From an uncultured Prevotellaceae bacterium (lineage in GTDB: Bacteria; Bacteroidota; Bacteroidia; Bacteroidales; Bacteroidaceae): 64,000 bases of DNA. Where the stretch lies: positions 62,001 through 126,000 of the forward strand of contig CASGAM010000037.1 of NCBI GenBank assembly GCA_949299545.1. Reading direction: 5' to 3'. The translations under genes were made by a program, and so were the position numbers. Of this stretch, positions 23,900 through 32,495 are shown one piece after another. Each line of letters opens with the position of its first letter. Position 1 is the stretch's first letter. The notes under the pieces were generated by a model. It was not told the origin of the DNA. It worked only from the letters and a program-made list of their open reading frames with translations, and made no database searches.

Positions 23900-26773
23900 A
23901 TGGAAACATTCTTAAAAGAAGTCGCGCAGGATTTATATACAAAAAACGGTGGCAACATGGCCGACACGGTAGTTGTTTTCCCCAACAAACGCGCAAGTCT
24001 CTTTTTCAACGAACACTTAGCCAGACAGGCCAGACATCCCATTTGGGCACCCTCCTACCGCAGCATCAGCGAACTATTCCGAGACGCGTCTCCGCTCAAA
24101 ACAGGCGATTCTGTAGAATTGGTATGCCATCTGTACAAGATATTTGTTGAAGCTACAGGAAGCAAAGAAACCTTGGATGAATTTTATTTCTGGGGAGAAA
24201 TGCTAATTGCAGATTTTGATGACGCAGACAAAAACCTTGTTGATACGGCTACCCTTTTCAGTAACCTGAAAGATTTGAACGACATCTCGGAAAGCTACGA
24301 CTTCCTCGAAGAGGAACAAAAAGAAGCCATCCGGCGTTTCTTCCATAACTTTGCCATGACAGATACAACCGAACTCAAGCGGCGTTTTGCGGTACTTTGG
24401 AATGCCCTCGGCAGTATCTACCAACAGTTCCGCGACACATTGAGAAGCCGGTCGTTAGCCTATGAAGGCATGCTTTACCGCGATGTCATCGAACATTATT
24501 GTACCGACCAGTTCCCGGCTCGCCAATACGTTTTTGTAGGGTTCAATGTACTTAACCGGGTCGAACTGCAACTATTCAAAAAGCTGCATGCCGAGGGGCG
24601 GGCCTTGTTCTATTGGGATTATGACAACTTCTACCTAAGCCGTTCGCCACACGAAGCCGGCGAATTTATCCGACGCAATCTGCAACTATTCCCAAACGAA
24701 TTGCCTCCCGACAGGTTCAACCACCTTGGCCGCCCCAAAGACATCACTTATGTAGCCTCCCCGACAGAAAACGGACAAAGCCGTTACCTGCCGCAATGGC
24801 TGCGCGAGAACCTTACGCCGGAAGAGAAAGAAACAGCCGCCGTACTGTGCAACGAAGAACTCCTGCAACCCGTCCTGCATGCCCTGCCCGAGAACGTCCG
24901 CAACCTGAACATCACCATGGGATTCCCATTAGGTCATACCCCCGCCGCGAGTTTCGCAGCTGCCATCATGGAACTGCACATCGGAGGCTACCATACCCCA
25001 AGCGGACGATTCCTTTTCAAACAAGTCGTCAGTTTGCTGCGCCATCCTTACACACGACTGCTTTCCGACAAAGCCGAAGACATGGAAAAACGGCTTATCA
25101 AACACAACCGTTTCTATCCCCACCCGGCGGAACTTCAGGATGATGAGATCATGGCGCGACTGTTCACTCCATGCAACGGCAATCGACAACTGTGCCAACT
25201 CGTGGCAGACATGCTCAAGAAAACGGCCGTACTACGCCGGCGAGCGGACAAGACGCCGAACGACACCATGGAGCAACTCTATGCCGAAGCCTTGTTCAGC
25301 ACTTACACCCTCATAAACCGTTTCAGCACTTTAGTGGAAAACGGCAACCTTGACGTCCGTCCGGAAACCCTGCAACGATTGCTCGCAAGAGTCAGCTCCA
25401 GCACAAGTATTCCCTTCCATGGCGAACCGGCCGTAGGGCTGCAAGTCATGGGCGTACTCGAAACTCGTAATCTCGACTTCCGTCACCTCATCATGTTGTC
25501 AGTCGGCGAAGGACGGCTGCCAAAATCCGGTGGCGACGCATCGTTCATTCCCTATAACCTGCGCAAGGCTTTCGGCATGACGACCATCGACCACAAGATA
25601 GCTGTCTATGCCTATTATTTCTACCGGCTCATGCAACGGGCAGAAAAAATAACATTAGTCTACAACACGGCTACCGACGGCCTTTTCCGCGGCGAGCGTT
25701 CACGTTTCATGTTGCAATTCCTGGTAGAATGGCCGTATCCCATCAAACAGTTACAGCTGAAAACCGGTCAATCCCCCATGGATTCGGACACGCTTGCCGT
25801 CTACAAAACACCTTCCGTCATGCACCGCCTGCAAGACCGGTTCGACACACGGGCCAACGAACACGCCTTGCTGTCTCCCTCAGCACTCAACTGCTACATC
25901 GATTGCCGACTAAAGTTCTATTACAAGTACGTCGCCCGTCTCGAAACCCCTGAAGAAGTCAGCGAGGAAATAGATGCCGCCCTTTTCGGCAGCATTTTCC
26001 ACCATGCTGCCGAACACATATACAACGACCTTGCTGCACACGACCATACCATCAGCCGACAAGCCATCGAAGACCTACTCAAAAACGGCGTAAAAGTACA
26101 GCAATACGTCGACAATGCGTTCAAGGCTCTGTTCTTCGGCTTACCTGAAAACAAACGGCCGGAGTACAACGGACTGCAATTCATCAACGCGTCGGTCATC
26201 ATCCGCTATATCCGCCAACTCTTACGACAGGACCTGAAATATGCACCGTTCCGTTTTGTCGCTTCAGAACACGAAGTCTACGAAAACATTGACGTCAACA
26301 CCCCAAAAGGCGTATTGAAAATCCGTATCGGCGGTATCATTGACCGTATGGACAGCAAGGACGGTAACTTACGGATTGTCGACTATAAAACCGGTGGGGC
26401 GCCCGTAGTTCCACGCGACATTGAATCGTTATTCGTTCGCGCCCCGAAACGTCCCAGCCATGTATTCCAGACGTTCCTTTATTCGGCCATTGTTTGTCGC
26501 CGTATGCGGGAAACCGGACGGGAAACAAAAGTAGCGCCCGCCCTCCTATACATCCACCGGGCTGCCGCCGACAACTACTCACCAGCCATACAAATGGGTG
26601 AACCACGCAAAACAAAAGAAACAGTCGATGATTTCAACCAATATGAGTCTGTTTTCCGCGAACACTTGCAGACCTTACTCGAAGAAATCTTCAATCCGGA
26701 CATTCCTTTTAAACAAACGGATGATGAGAATAAATGTGCGTACTGTGATTTCAAAGCGCTTTGCAGACGGTGA
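23900..26773 (+). CDS. addB: AddB-like PD-(D/E)XK nuclease subunit
   Basis: This is a 957-residue partner of the upstream helicase-nuclease. The N-terminus (VVVFPNKRASLFFNEHLAR) is an inactivated helicase-like fold without a clear Walker A loop. The C-terminal nuclease has IGGIIDRMDSKDGNLRIVDYKTGG (Asp, then the Asp-Tyr-Lys catalytic triple). Four cysteines, one in LNCYID, one in CRLKFYYKY, and CAYCDFKALC at the very end, fit the iron-sulfur cluster of AddB-type nucleases. It is co-transcribed with addA. Beyond the stop, a hairpin (TCAAGGTC/GACCTTGA, 26799-26832) lacks a T-run. Confidence 0.85.
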   Translation: METFLKEVAQDLYTKNGGNMADTVVVFPNKRASLFFNEHLARQARHPIWAPSYRSISELFRDASPLKTGDSVELVCHLYKIFVEATGSKETLDEFYFWGEMLIADFDDADKNLVDTATLFSNLKDLNDISESYDFLEEEQKEAIRRFFHNFAMTDTTELKRRFAVLWNALGSIYQQFRDTLRSRSLAYEGMLYRDVIEHYCTDQFPARQYVFVGFNVLNRVELQLFKKLHAEGRALFYWDYDNFYLSRSPHEAGEFIRRNLQLFPNELPPDRFNHLGRPKDITYVASPTENGQSRYLPQWLRENLTPEEKETAAVLCNEELLQPVLHALPENVRNLNITMGFPLGHTPAASFAAAIMELHIGGYHTPSGRFLFKQVVSLLRHPYTRLLSDKAEDMEKRLIKHNRFYPHPAELQDDEIMARLFTPCNGNRQLCQLVADMLKKTAVLRRRADKTPNDTMEQLYAEALFSTYTLINRFSTLVENGNLDVRPETLQRLLARVSSSTSIPFHGEPAVGLQVMGVLETRNLDFRHLIMLSVGEGRLPKSGGDASFIPYNLRKAFGMTTIDHKIAVYAYYFYRLMQRAEKITLVYNTATDGLFRGERSRFMLQFLVEWPYPIKQLQLKTGQSPMDSDTLAVYKTPSVMHRLQDRFDTRANEHALLSPSALNCYIDCRLKFYYKYVARLETPEEVSEEIDAALFGSIFHHAAEHIYNDLAAHDHTISRQAIEDLLKNGVKVQQYVDNAFKALFFGLPENKRPEYNGLQFINASVIIRYIRQLLRQDLKYAPFRFVASEHEVYENIDVNTPKGVLKIRIGGIIDRMDSKDGNLRIVDYKTGGAPVVPRDIESLFVRAPKRPSHVFQTFLYSAIVCRRMRETGRETKVAPALLYIHRAAADNYSPAIQMGEPRKTKETVDDFNQYESVFREHLQTLLEEIFNPDIPFKQTDDENKCAYCDFKALCRR

Positions 26774-26956
26774 AAGCATTTGAATACCAACACATACATC
26801 AAGGTCCCGACTTTCACAAGCCAAGACCTTGACGTATATCGGTACAAAGGTTATTCACCCAATCATACCAACATAATTGTTATAAATTTCATTAAAATAT
26901 ATAAGTGACTTTCTACACGAAAGTATACTTATCTTGAATTATATAGAACTATAAAA

Positions 26957-27742
26957 TCAAAAATTCAAATTCAACTTAAGCCCTATTGTAGGATTCTTTT
27001 GATTGCTTCCGGGTACATTATCATTCAATGAAAAATACGGTGACATATTGAGACTAACAGATGACATGTTCTGAATATCTCTCAAATACATATTCTTCTT
27101 CTTCGCAACGCGGACGGCATCTACAATATTACATATTTCCACAGTAAAAAGAGAAACAGGGAACACCACTGCACCTGCAATTGCCGCACCAGCTTCTTCA
27201 GCATTAGTTAACCAAATAGACCCTAACGTATATATAGCAACTGATCCTAAGAACCAGCCCAAGCCACGCCCAACTTCACCACTTACCATTTGTCCCAAAC
27301 CTGGAATGAGGAATGAACATACACCGCTTAAGGCCGGACTGTATCTGTCTCCCGGCATGTGTTGGTATGCTGAAACCCTATAAAAACCAGAATAGTCTTT
27401 ATAACGCATTCCGGGTCTGGGCGTAAAATACGGTGACATACCATAATACATGCCATTATTGTACTGATTATAGCCCATTTGTCGGTTTGGCGTATTTACA
27501 TTATTTGTATTAGAAAATATTTCCTTTGACCCGTTTTCATAACGAATCATTAGAATCTCACTTTTGTTTAAAACAAAAGTAGGCCCATTCAAATTATCTG
27601 CTTGTTTATACCTAACCTCCGTTGTACCTACCTCGATAATCTTAGCGTTAATATCCTCACCATTTTTCTTCGTAATGACATCTTGCGCATTTACGAAACT
27701 GCAAATTAATGCAACTACAAAAAACAAACTTAACCGTTTCAT
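26957..27742 (-). CDS. Secreted/membrane protein, likely target of an invertible promoter
   Basis: This is a 261-residue protein of unknown function. The frame is open to 27793, but the Met at 27742 begins a clean signal peptide (MKRLSLFFVVALICSFVNAQ). Next comes a small beta domain frequent in Bacteroidales (DVITKKNGEDINAKIIEVG and EILMIRYENGSKEIF), then a linker rich in Asn, Tyr, Gly and Met. Two or three hydrophobic helices follow (ALSGVCSFLIPGLGQMVSG, GWFLGSVAIYTLGSIWL, AGAAIAGAVVFPVSLF), and the tail looks like beta strands. No TAnnTTTG box is present on its strand in 27743-27871. Upstream lies the inverted-repeat-bounded segment, so expression may depend on its orientation. Confidence 0.75.
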   Translation of the reverse strand: MKRLSLFFVVALICSFVNAQDVITKKNGEDINAKIIEVGTTEVRYKQADNLNGPTFVLNKSEILMIRYENGSKEIFSNTNNVNTPNRQMGYNQYNNGMYYGMSPYFTPRPGMRYKDYSGFYRVSAYQHMPGDRYSPALSGVCSFLIPGLGQMVSGEVGRGLGWFLGSVAIYTLGSIWLTNAEEAGAAIAGAVVFPVSLFTVEICNIVDAVRVAKKKNMYLRDIQNMSSVSLNMSPYFSLNDNVPGSNQKNPTIGLKLNLNF

Positions 27743-27871
27743 GAAATCTTCATTAAAATTAAACATTATATTATTAAACGTATATAAAATCACATTACAT
27801 CACATCTTACTGATATTTATATTTTGTAATTTATTTATTATAAAACAATTAGTTTAGAAGCCAAACAGTCA

Positions 27872-27886
27872 TCTCTTCCAAAGAGA
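27872..27886 (+). repeat. Left inverted repeat of the invertible segment
   Basis: A 15-bp site matching the right repeat exactly in opposite orientation; the palindromic arms extend to 7 bp (27871-27887). Confidence 0.85.
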
Positions 27887-28044
27887 TGATGTATAGATAT
27901 ATTAAACTGATATACAGAATATTAATAATATATTATTTAACTTTCTGAAGAATAGCATTGCTTAAAATAGAAATTATCCTCAAAAAATAATCAAATAATT
28001 TGCAGATATTTACAGTTTTGGTTAATTTTGCATTTATAAACATT

Positions 28045-28059
28045 TCTCTTTGGAAGAGA
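28045..28059 (-). repeat. Right inverted repeat of the invertible segment
   Basis: Exact reverse complement of 27872-27886. It lies 52 bp from the stop codon of the recombinase gene. Confidence 0.85.
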
Positions 28060-28111
28060 CATACAAGCACTCATAAATATCCAACAATTAATAAGACTTC
28101 CATTTTATAAA

Positions 28112-29317
28112 TTACAACAGATCCAATATATATTTATTGGCCATATCTATTGTAGAATTATCCAAAGAAGATAAATATATTCGTGTAGTTATTTCCGATT
28201 CATGCCCCATTCCCTCTGAAATTACAGAAATCGGAATGTTTTTGCTTTTAGCGATACTTGCCCATGCGTGGCGGGCACAATACATTGTAAGCGGAATTGG
28301 TAAACGTAATTGATATCCAATCTCCTTCAATTTACGATTTACGAGATGAGCTGCACTAATATATTGATTACGTTCATTTACTCCCGGCGTTTTTATAATT
28401 GGTAAAAGATACGGAGAGTCAGTTGTGTCAAAACGATCTACTATCTTCTGCATACAATCTTCCCATCTGATTTGAAGTAATTGTCCTGTTTTCCTTCTCC
28501 GATAGAAAAGAATACCGCAATTTAGATCGGTTTTTTTAAGAAAAGCCAAATCAACAAAAGACATACCTCGCGTATAAAAACTAAAAAGAAATAGATTACG
28601 TGCATACTCACAAACCGGATTCTGTGAGAAATCAAGTTCTTTCAATTGTCGCAGTTCGTTCAATGATATGGCACGTTTGATAGTTTTATCGATACCCGTA
28701 TATACATGTTTGAAAGGATATTGTTGCAAAATAATCCCTTTTTCTACGGCTCTATTATAAACGGCTCGCAGATTCCTCATATAAAAAGAGGAACTATTGG
28801 GACAAACACCTGTATTTTTCAGATATGCCTCATAAGCAACAAGCATATCTGAATCAATCTCACATAATCTAACATCGATTCCATTACGAAAACGAAAGAA
28901 ACTATTTAACGTCGTATAATAAGTCTCACTTAAACGAAGTTTTCCTATAGTTTTGAGATTTAGAATCACATCTGTCATGAAAAAAAATAGTGTTCTACTT
29001 TTGTCCTGAACAGAGTATGCCTTTACTATATCATCAAGGGTATATGCTGATTTATTATTTTCCAACATCTTTATTATCAAGTTAAATCTTATAATTCCAT
29101 TTTCAATTTCCTTTTTTATACCAGTTAGATATTGTTTTCTAATCCCCTCCCGGTCCGGTATAACCACAGAAGCAGACTCTGTGTCCCATTCGTTTATAAA
29201 AAGTTTATAACCGGTGGAGATATATTTTGATTGTCTTGCATGAATCACTTGAAAAAACAAGGTTCCTTCTTTGTCTTTCATTTTAGAAACTCTAAATTTA
29301 AGTTTTATATTTGTCAT
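28112..29317 (-). CDS. Tyrosine recombinase (site-specific integrase/invertase)
   Basis: This is a 401-residue phage-integrase-family recombinase of the Bacteroidales type. The N-terminal arm-binding region (IKLKFRVSKMKDKEGTLFFQV) is followed by a SAM-like core-binding domain (about 105-200). The catalytic domain has the first Arg in FSFYTRGMSFVDLAFLKK, a Lys in YRRRKTGQLLQIRW, the second Arg in MYCARHAWASIAK, a His in EGMGHESEI and the nucleophile Tyr in TTRIYLSS. The first residue of the usual HxxR box is Tyr, a substitution also common in this group. No mobilisation or phage genes lie nearby. Its closeness to a pair of inverted repeats suggests it inverts that segment. Confidence 0.9.
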   Translation of the reverse strand: MTNIKLKFRVSKMKDKEGTLFFQVIHARQSKYISTGYKLFINEWDTESASVVIPDREGIRKQYLTGIKKEIENGIIRFNLIIKMLENNKSAYTLDDIVKAYSVQDKSRTLFFFMTDVILNLKTIGKLRLSETYYTTLNSFFRFRNGIDVRLCEIDSDMLVAYEAYLKNTGVCPNSSSFYMRNLRAVYNRAVEKGIILQQYPFKHVYTGIDKTIKRAISLNELRQLKELDFSQNPVCEYARNLFLFSFYTRGMSFVDLAFLKKTDLNCGILFYRRRKTGQLLQIRWEDCMQKIVDRFDTTDSPYLLPIIKTPGVNERNQYISAAHLVNRKLKEIGYQLRLPIPLTMYCARHAWASIAKSKNIPISVISEGMGHESEITTRIYLSSLDNSTIDMANKYILDLL

Positions 29318-29382
29318 AGTTTTTTATAAAATTGATTAGTAAATCACGTGATACCAAATTAGCCCTACGAGAAGCTCTGAAA

Positions 29383-29466
29383 AAGCGAGCGCACGCAGGA
29401 AAAATTGCGTGCGCTTGAAAATTTTTTTTCTGGCTTTGTAATTTTTGCTGCAAGCGGTCGCAGCAA
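29383..29466 (+). repeat. Dispersed repeat, locus 2 (AAGCGGTCGC family, degenerate)
   Basis: An exact core AAGCGGTCGC is at 29452-29461, preceded by TTTTTGCTGC as in other loci. Degenerate cores AAGCGAGCGC (29383-29392) and TTGCGTGCGC (29405-29414) are 22 bp apart and together form a hairpin (GCGCACGCA/TGCGTGCGC). It lies in the 333-bp gap between the GH3 stop and the recombinase start; the rest of the gap is the GH3 terminator. Confidence 0.7.
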
Positions 29467-29502
29467 CGGGTATGGAATGAAACCATTTTAAAGGACAAAA
29501 AT

Positions 29503-29576
29503 CAAAAAGCCCTTCACTTATAATACTTTGAATTCCAACATAATAAAGGAATCCGAAAGTGTGAAGGACTTTTTAT
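29503..29576 (-). terminator. Bidirectional-looking terminator downstream of the GH3 gene
   Basis: Outer arms AAAAAGCCCTTCACTT and AAGTGTGAAGGACTTTTT pair with a few mismatches, and an inner hairpin (GAATTCC/GGAATCC) sits in the loop. A-rich and T-rich flanks suit termination in both directions. Confidence 0.7.
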
Positions 29577-29650
29577 CGAACTTTTTATACGAAGAAGGCA
29601 ATACTCCCCTCACCCGACCTCTTTTCATCCAATCAGGCCGGCCTGTAAAA

Positions 29651-32257
29651 TTAAAGAATTTTTATCTGAGCTTTTTTTAATTTTCCTTTATCAGAGGTAC
29701 CTCCATACCACAACTCGTATTGCCCTTCAATGGGGCGCATGGTATTGGTTGCAGTGTCGAACCATTCAAAATCGTTTCTGTCAAGCATGAAGCGCACTGT
29801 GACTGTCTCGCCCTTCTTGACATTCACCCGACGGAAAGCACGCAAGGTGTGTGATGGTCCTTCGCGGTCGCCCGGACGGGCAAGGTAGACTTGCACTACT
29901 TCGTCGCCATCCATATCGCCCGTATTGGTTAAGGGGATGGCTAATTCTGTCTGCCCGTTGTCATTCAGCGTGGTATGACTCAAAGTGGCCGTACCGTATT
30001 CAAAAGCCGTGTAACTCAACCCGTGTCCGAAGGGGAACAGCGGGCTTTCATTCATGTAACGATAGGTACGCCCTTTCATTGAATAATCCTCGAAGTCGGG
30101 CAGTTGTTCTGTATTACGGTAGAACGTTACGGGCAAGCGGCCGGCAGGATTGTAGCGACCCGTCAACACTTCGGCAAGGGCAGTCCCGCCTGCCTGACCG
30201 GGATACCATGCCTGTAGGATGGCATCGCAGCTGGCGGTTTCAGGTTCCAATGCTATTGCCGAACCGGAGAAATTGACCAGTATGATTTTCTTTCCGGCCG
30301 CATGAAGTTCCTTGAGAAGCCGCCGCTGTACACCGGGCAGCTCGATGGAAGTACGGTCGCCCCCCTTGAAACCGGGTATGCTGACAGCCATTTCTTCGCC
30401 TTCAAGCGCAGGAGAGATTCCGCCGGCAAAGACGACGACATCGGCATCCTTTACCCGCTCCAGGCTCTTTGCAAAATTGACAGGCGTAAAATATCCCAAA
30501 TCAAAATCGAGCGAGGCCTCGCCTGCAGACCGGTCGAAAATATATTCTATCTTTATTTTATAATCCTTACCGACATGGGCATCCAACGTATAGAGATTGT
30601 CATTACCTCTGATAAATCTCCGTTGTGCCACTAACTCGTCGTTGACATATAAACGAACTTCAGCACGGGCCCCGAAACAGAAATCCACTTTCTGGTCGGC
30701 AGGAGCGGTAAATACGGATTCATAAACGGCTGAGAAATTGCGGATATTGACGCCCGATGCGAAAGTGGTACCGCCCGTGGTAATAAAGCGGAAGGGAGTG
30801 CTGACGCGCGTGACTGCCGCCGGCGTACCTTCCATGCGCGGATTATTCCAGTAAGTGGCCTTGAATCCCCGCACGCCTTCAAAACGGCATGCCTCGAAAA
30901 GGCTCGTCAACGCAGAATCTTCCGTATGGTCACAGCCCGGCTCATAGATAATTTGTCCGTCAGGAAAAACCTCTTTCATGGCTTCGAGCAGGGTAACGGT
31001 ATGGGATGGAAAGCCGTTGTAGTTGCCCCACTGCATGGTTGAATCGTTGGCGTTTGGTCCCATGACGGCAACTTTTTCATGGCCGTCGAGCGGAAGAATG
31101 CCACCCTTGTTTTGCAGAAGCACTATGCTTTCACGCGCCATCTGAAGCGCCAGGTCACGATGGCGCTCACAGTCGACAACACTATACGGTATCGTATCCC
31201 AGCAAACGTTATCGTCCATCTCGCCTAACCTGAAACGGGCTTCAAGCAGACGCTTCAAGGAGGTGTTTACTTTCGACTCGTCAATGAGTCCTGCTTTCAC
31301 GGCTTCGGGGATAGAAGCATAATTGGATCCACATTCCAGATCGGTGCCGGTAGCGATGGCGCCGGCAGTCGCATGTTCGCGGGTTGCATGGGTTTCGTGC
31401 CGCCCTTTCTCCCAAAAATCGTTAATGGCCCAACAGTCGGAAACGACGATGCCGTCAAAGCCCCACTCCTCGCGCAGAATCTGGTGAAGCAACCGGTTGC
31501 TTCCGCAACAAGGCTGGCCTTCGTAGCGGTTGTAAGCGCACATGACTTCCTTCACATCGGCCTCTTGTACGAGAGCTTTGAAGGCCGGCAGATAGGTTTC
31601 CCATAAGTCGCGCGGCGCAATATTCTCGGCATTGAATGAATGGCGGTTCCATTCGGGTCCGGAATGAACGGCAAAATGTTTTGCACAGGCATGTAACTTG
31701 TCGTACTCGGCATCGGATGGTCCCTGGAGTCCATTGACAACCGCCACGCCCATGCGAGAACTCAGATAGGGGTCTTCACCGTAAGTCTCTTGTCCGCGTC
31801 CCCAGCGAGGGTCGCGGAAGATATTGACGTTTGGCGTCCACATGGTCAGTCCCTGGTAACGTTTCAGTTTTCCACTTTTACTGAACTCATTTGATTTGGC
31901 ACGCGCCTCGTCGGATACGGATGTAAACACGTCGAACAATAAACGGTCGTCGAAGGATGCCGCCATGCCTATAGCTTGCGGATACACAGTAGCCAATCCA
32001 GCCCTTGCTACACCGTGCAAGGCCTCGTTCCACCAGTCGTAAGCCTTTATGCCCAACCGTTCTATTGCGGGAGACTCATTTTGCATGAGCGAAGCTTTCT
32101 CTTCCAAGGTCAATCGGTCTAACAGGTCATTGGCACGTTCTGCAGCCGGCAATGCCGGATTGCGAAATGGATAATCCTGCCCCGCGGCATGCAAAGAACA
32201 CAAGACAAAACAATATCCACAAAAAAACATTCTGAATGTTCGTTTCCTTCCTCTCAT
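29651..32257 (-). CDS. Secreted GH3-family glycoside hydrolase with inserted PA14-like domain
   Basis: This is an 868-residue exported enzyme. The open frame reaches 32323, but the Met at 32257 is preferred because a -7 box lies just upstream and a signal peptide follows (MFFCGYCFVLCSLHAAGQ). The GH3 N-terminal barrel contains LTLEEKASLMQNESPAIERLG, the HACAKHFAVHSGPEWNRH block and the nucleophile Asp in FDGIVVSDCWAIND (about residue 274). A PA14-like beta domain (VRGFKATYWNNPRMEGTP) interrupts the alpha/beta sandwich; an FnIII-like domain closes the protein. This layout fits beta-xylosidases/beta-glucosidases; exact specificity is not readable. Confidence 0.88.
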   Translation of the reverse strand: MRGRKRTFRMFFCGYCFVLCSLHAAGQDYPFRNPALPAAERANDLLDRLTLEEKASLMQNESPAIERLGIKAYDWWNEALHGVARAGLATVYPQAIGMAASFDDRLLFDVFTSVSDEARAKSNEFSKSGKLKRYQGLTMWTPNVNIFRDPRWGRGQETYGEDPYLSSRMGVAVVNGLQGPSDAEYDKLHACAKHFAVHSGPEWNRHSFNAENIAPRDLWETYLPAFKALVQEADVKEVMCAYNRYEGQPCCGSNRLLHQILREEWGFDGIVVSDCWAINDFWEKGRHETHATREHATAGAIATGTDLECGSNYASIPEAVKAGLIDESKVNTSLKRLLEARFRLGEMDDNVCWDTIPYSVVDCERHRDLALQMARESIVLLQNKGGILPLDGHEKVAVMGPNANDSTMQWGNYNGFPSHTVTLLEAMKEVFPDGQIIYEPGCDHTEDSALTSLFEACRFEGVRGFKATYWNNPRMEGTPAAVTRVSTPFRFITTGGTTFASGVNIRNFSAVYESVFTAPADQKVDFCFGARAEVRLYVNDELVAQRRFIRGNDNLYTLDAHVGKDYKIKIEYIFDRSAGEASLDFDLGYFTPVNFAKSLERVKDADVVVFAGGISPALEGEEMAVSIPGFKGGDRTSIELPGVQRRLLKELHAAGKKIILVNFSGSAIALEPETASCDAILQAWYPGQAGGTALAEVLTGRYNPAGRLPVTFYRNTEQLPDFEDYSMKGRTYRYMNESPLFPFGHGLSYTAFEYGTATLSHTTLNDNGQTELAIPLTNTGDMDGDEVVQVYLARPGDREGPSHTLRAFRRVNVKKGETVTVRFMLDRNDFEWFDTATNTMRPIEGQYELWYGGTSDKGKLKKAQIKIL

Positions 32258-32288
32258 AACATCATTGAATAAGTAGATTAATAAAGAA

Positions 32289-32296
32289 CAAAAGTA
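32289..32296 (-). promoter_or_regulatory. -7 box (TACTTTTG) for the GH3 gene
   Basis: A TAnnTTTG match on the minus strand, 31 bp before the Met at 32257. It supports that start over the longer open frame. Confidence 0.5.
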
Positions 32297-32409
32297 ACAC
32301 GGTTGCTGCAAATACAGTTGCAAGTATGTTACTTTTATTTGCTGTTATGTAGTAGATAAGCCTGCCAAAAACATTTTTATAACGGATTGAAGCGTCAAGT
32401 ATAGTATTT

Positions 32410-32467
32410 GAAAAGAAAAAATCGACGCGCCCGGTATGACTGAACATTTATCCACCCCGGCGCGTCG
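32410..32467 (-). terminator. Intrinsic terminator of the cysCDN-sulfotransferase operon
   Basis: On the minus strand, CGACGCGCC (32467-32459) pairs with GGCGCGTCG (32431-32423) around a 27-nt loop, followed directly by ATTTTTTCTTTTC. It lies 29 bp after the sulfotransferase stop. Confidence 0.85.
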
Positions 32468-32495
32468 TAAAAGTATACGTTAAATTGACTTTACG

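Larger units (their letters stand above)
27872..28059. promoter_or_regulatory. Predicted invertible promoter segment bounded by inverted repeats
   Basis: The left end is TCTCTTCCAAAGAGA (27872-27886) and the right end is its exact reverse complement TCTCTTTGGAAGAGA (28045-28059); 158 bp lie between. Each 15-mer is itself a near-palindrome (6-bp arms TCTCTT/AAGAGA around 3 bp), as expected of a tyrosine-recombinase site. Inside, a -33 TTTG (27999-28002) and a -7 TAATTTTG (28023-28030) with a 20-bp spacer form a plus-strand promoter. In this orientation it points away from the gene at 27742; inverted, its -7 box would lie at 27908-27901 on the minus strand, about 160 bp from that start codon. 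A recombinase gene lies 52 bp to the right. Confidence 0.78.

Noticed and set aside
26799-26832. Hairpin after addB as an intrinsic terminator
   Set aside because: 8-bp arms are clear, but there is no T-run on either side, so termination is not supported.
28112-29317. Integrase as part of an integrative conjugative element or prophage
   Set aside because: No mobilisation, transfer, phage or cargo genes and no nearby tRNA or flanking att-like direct repeats were seen. Inverted repeats next to the gene fit a local invertase better.
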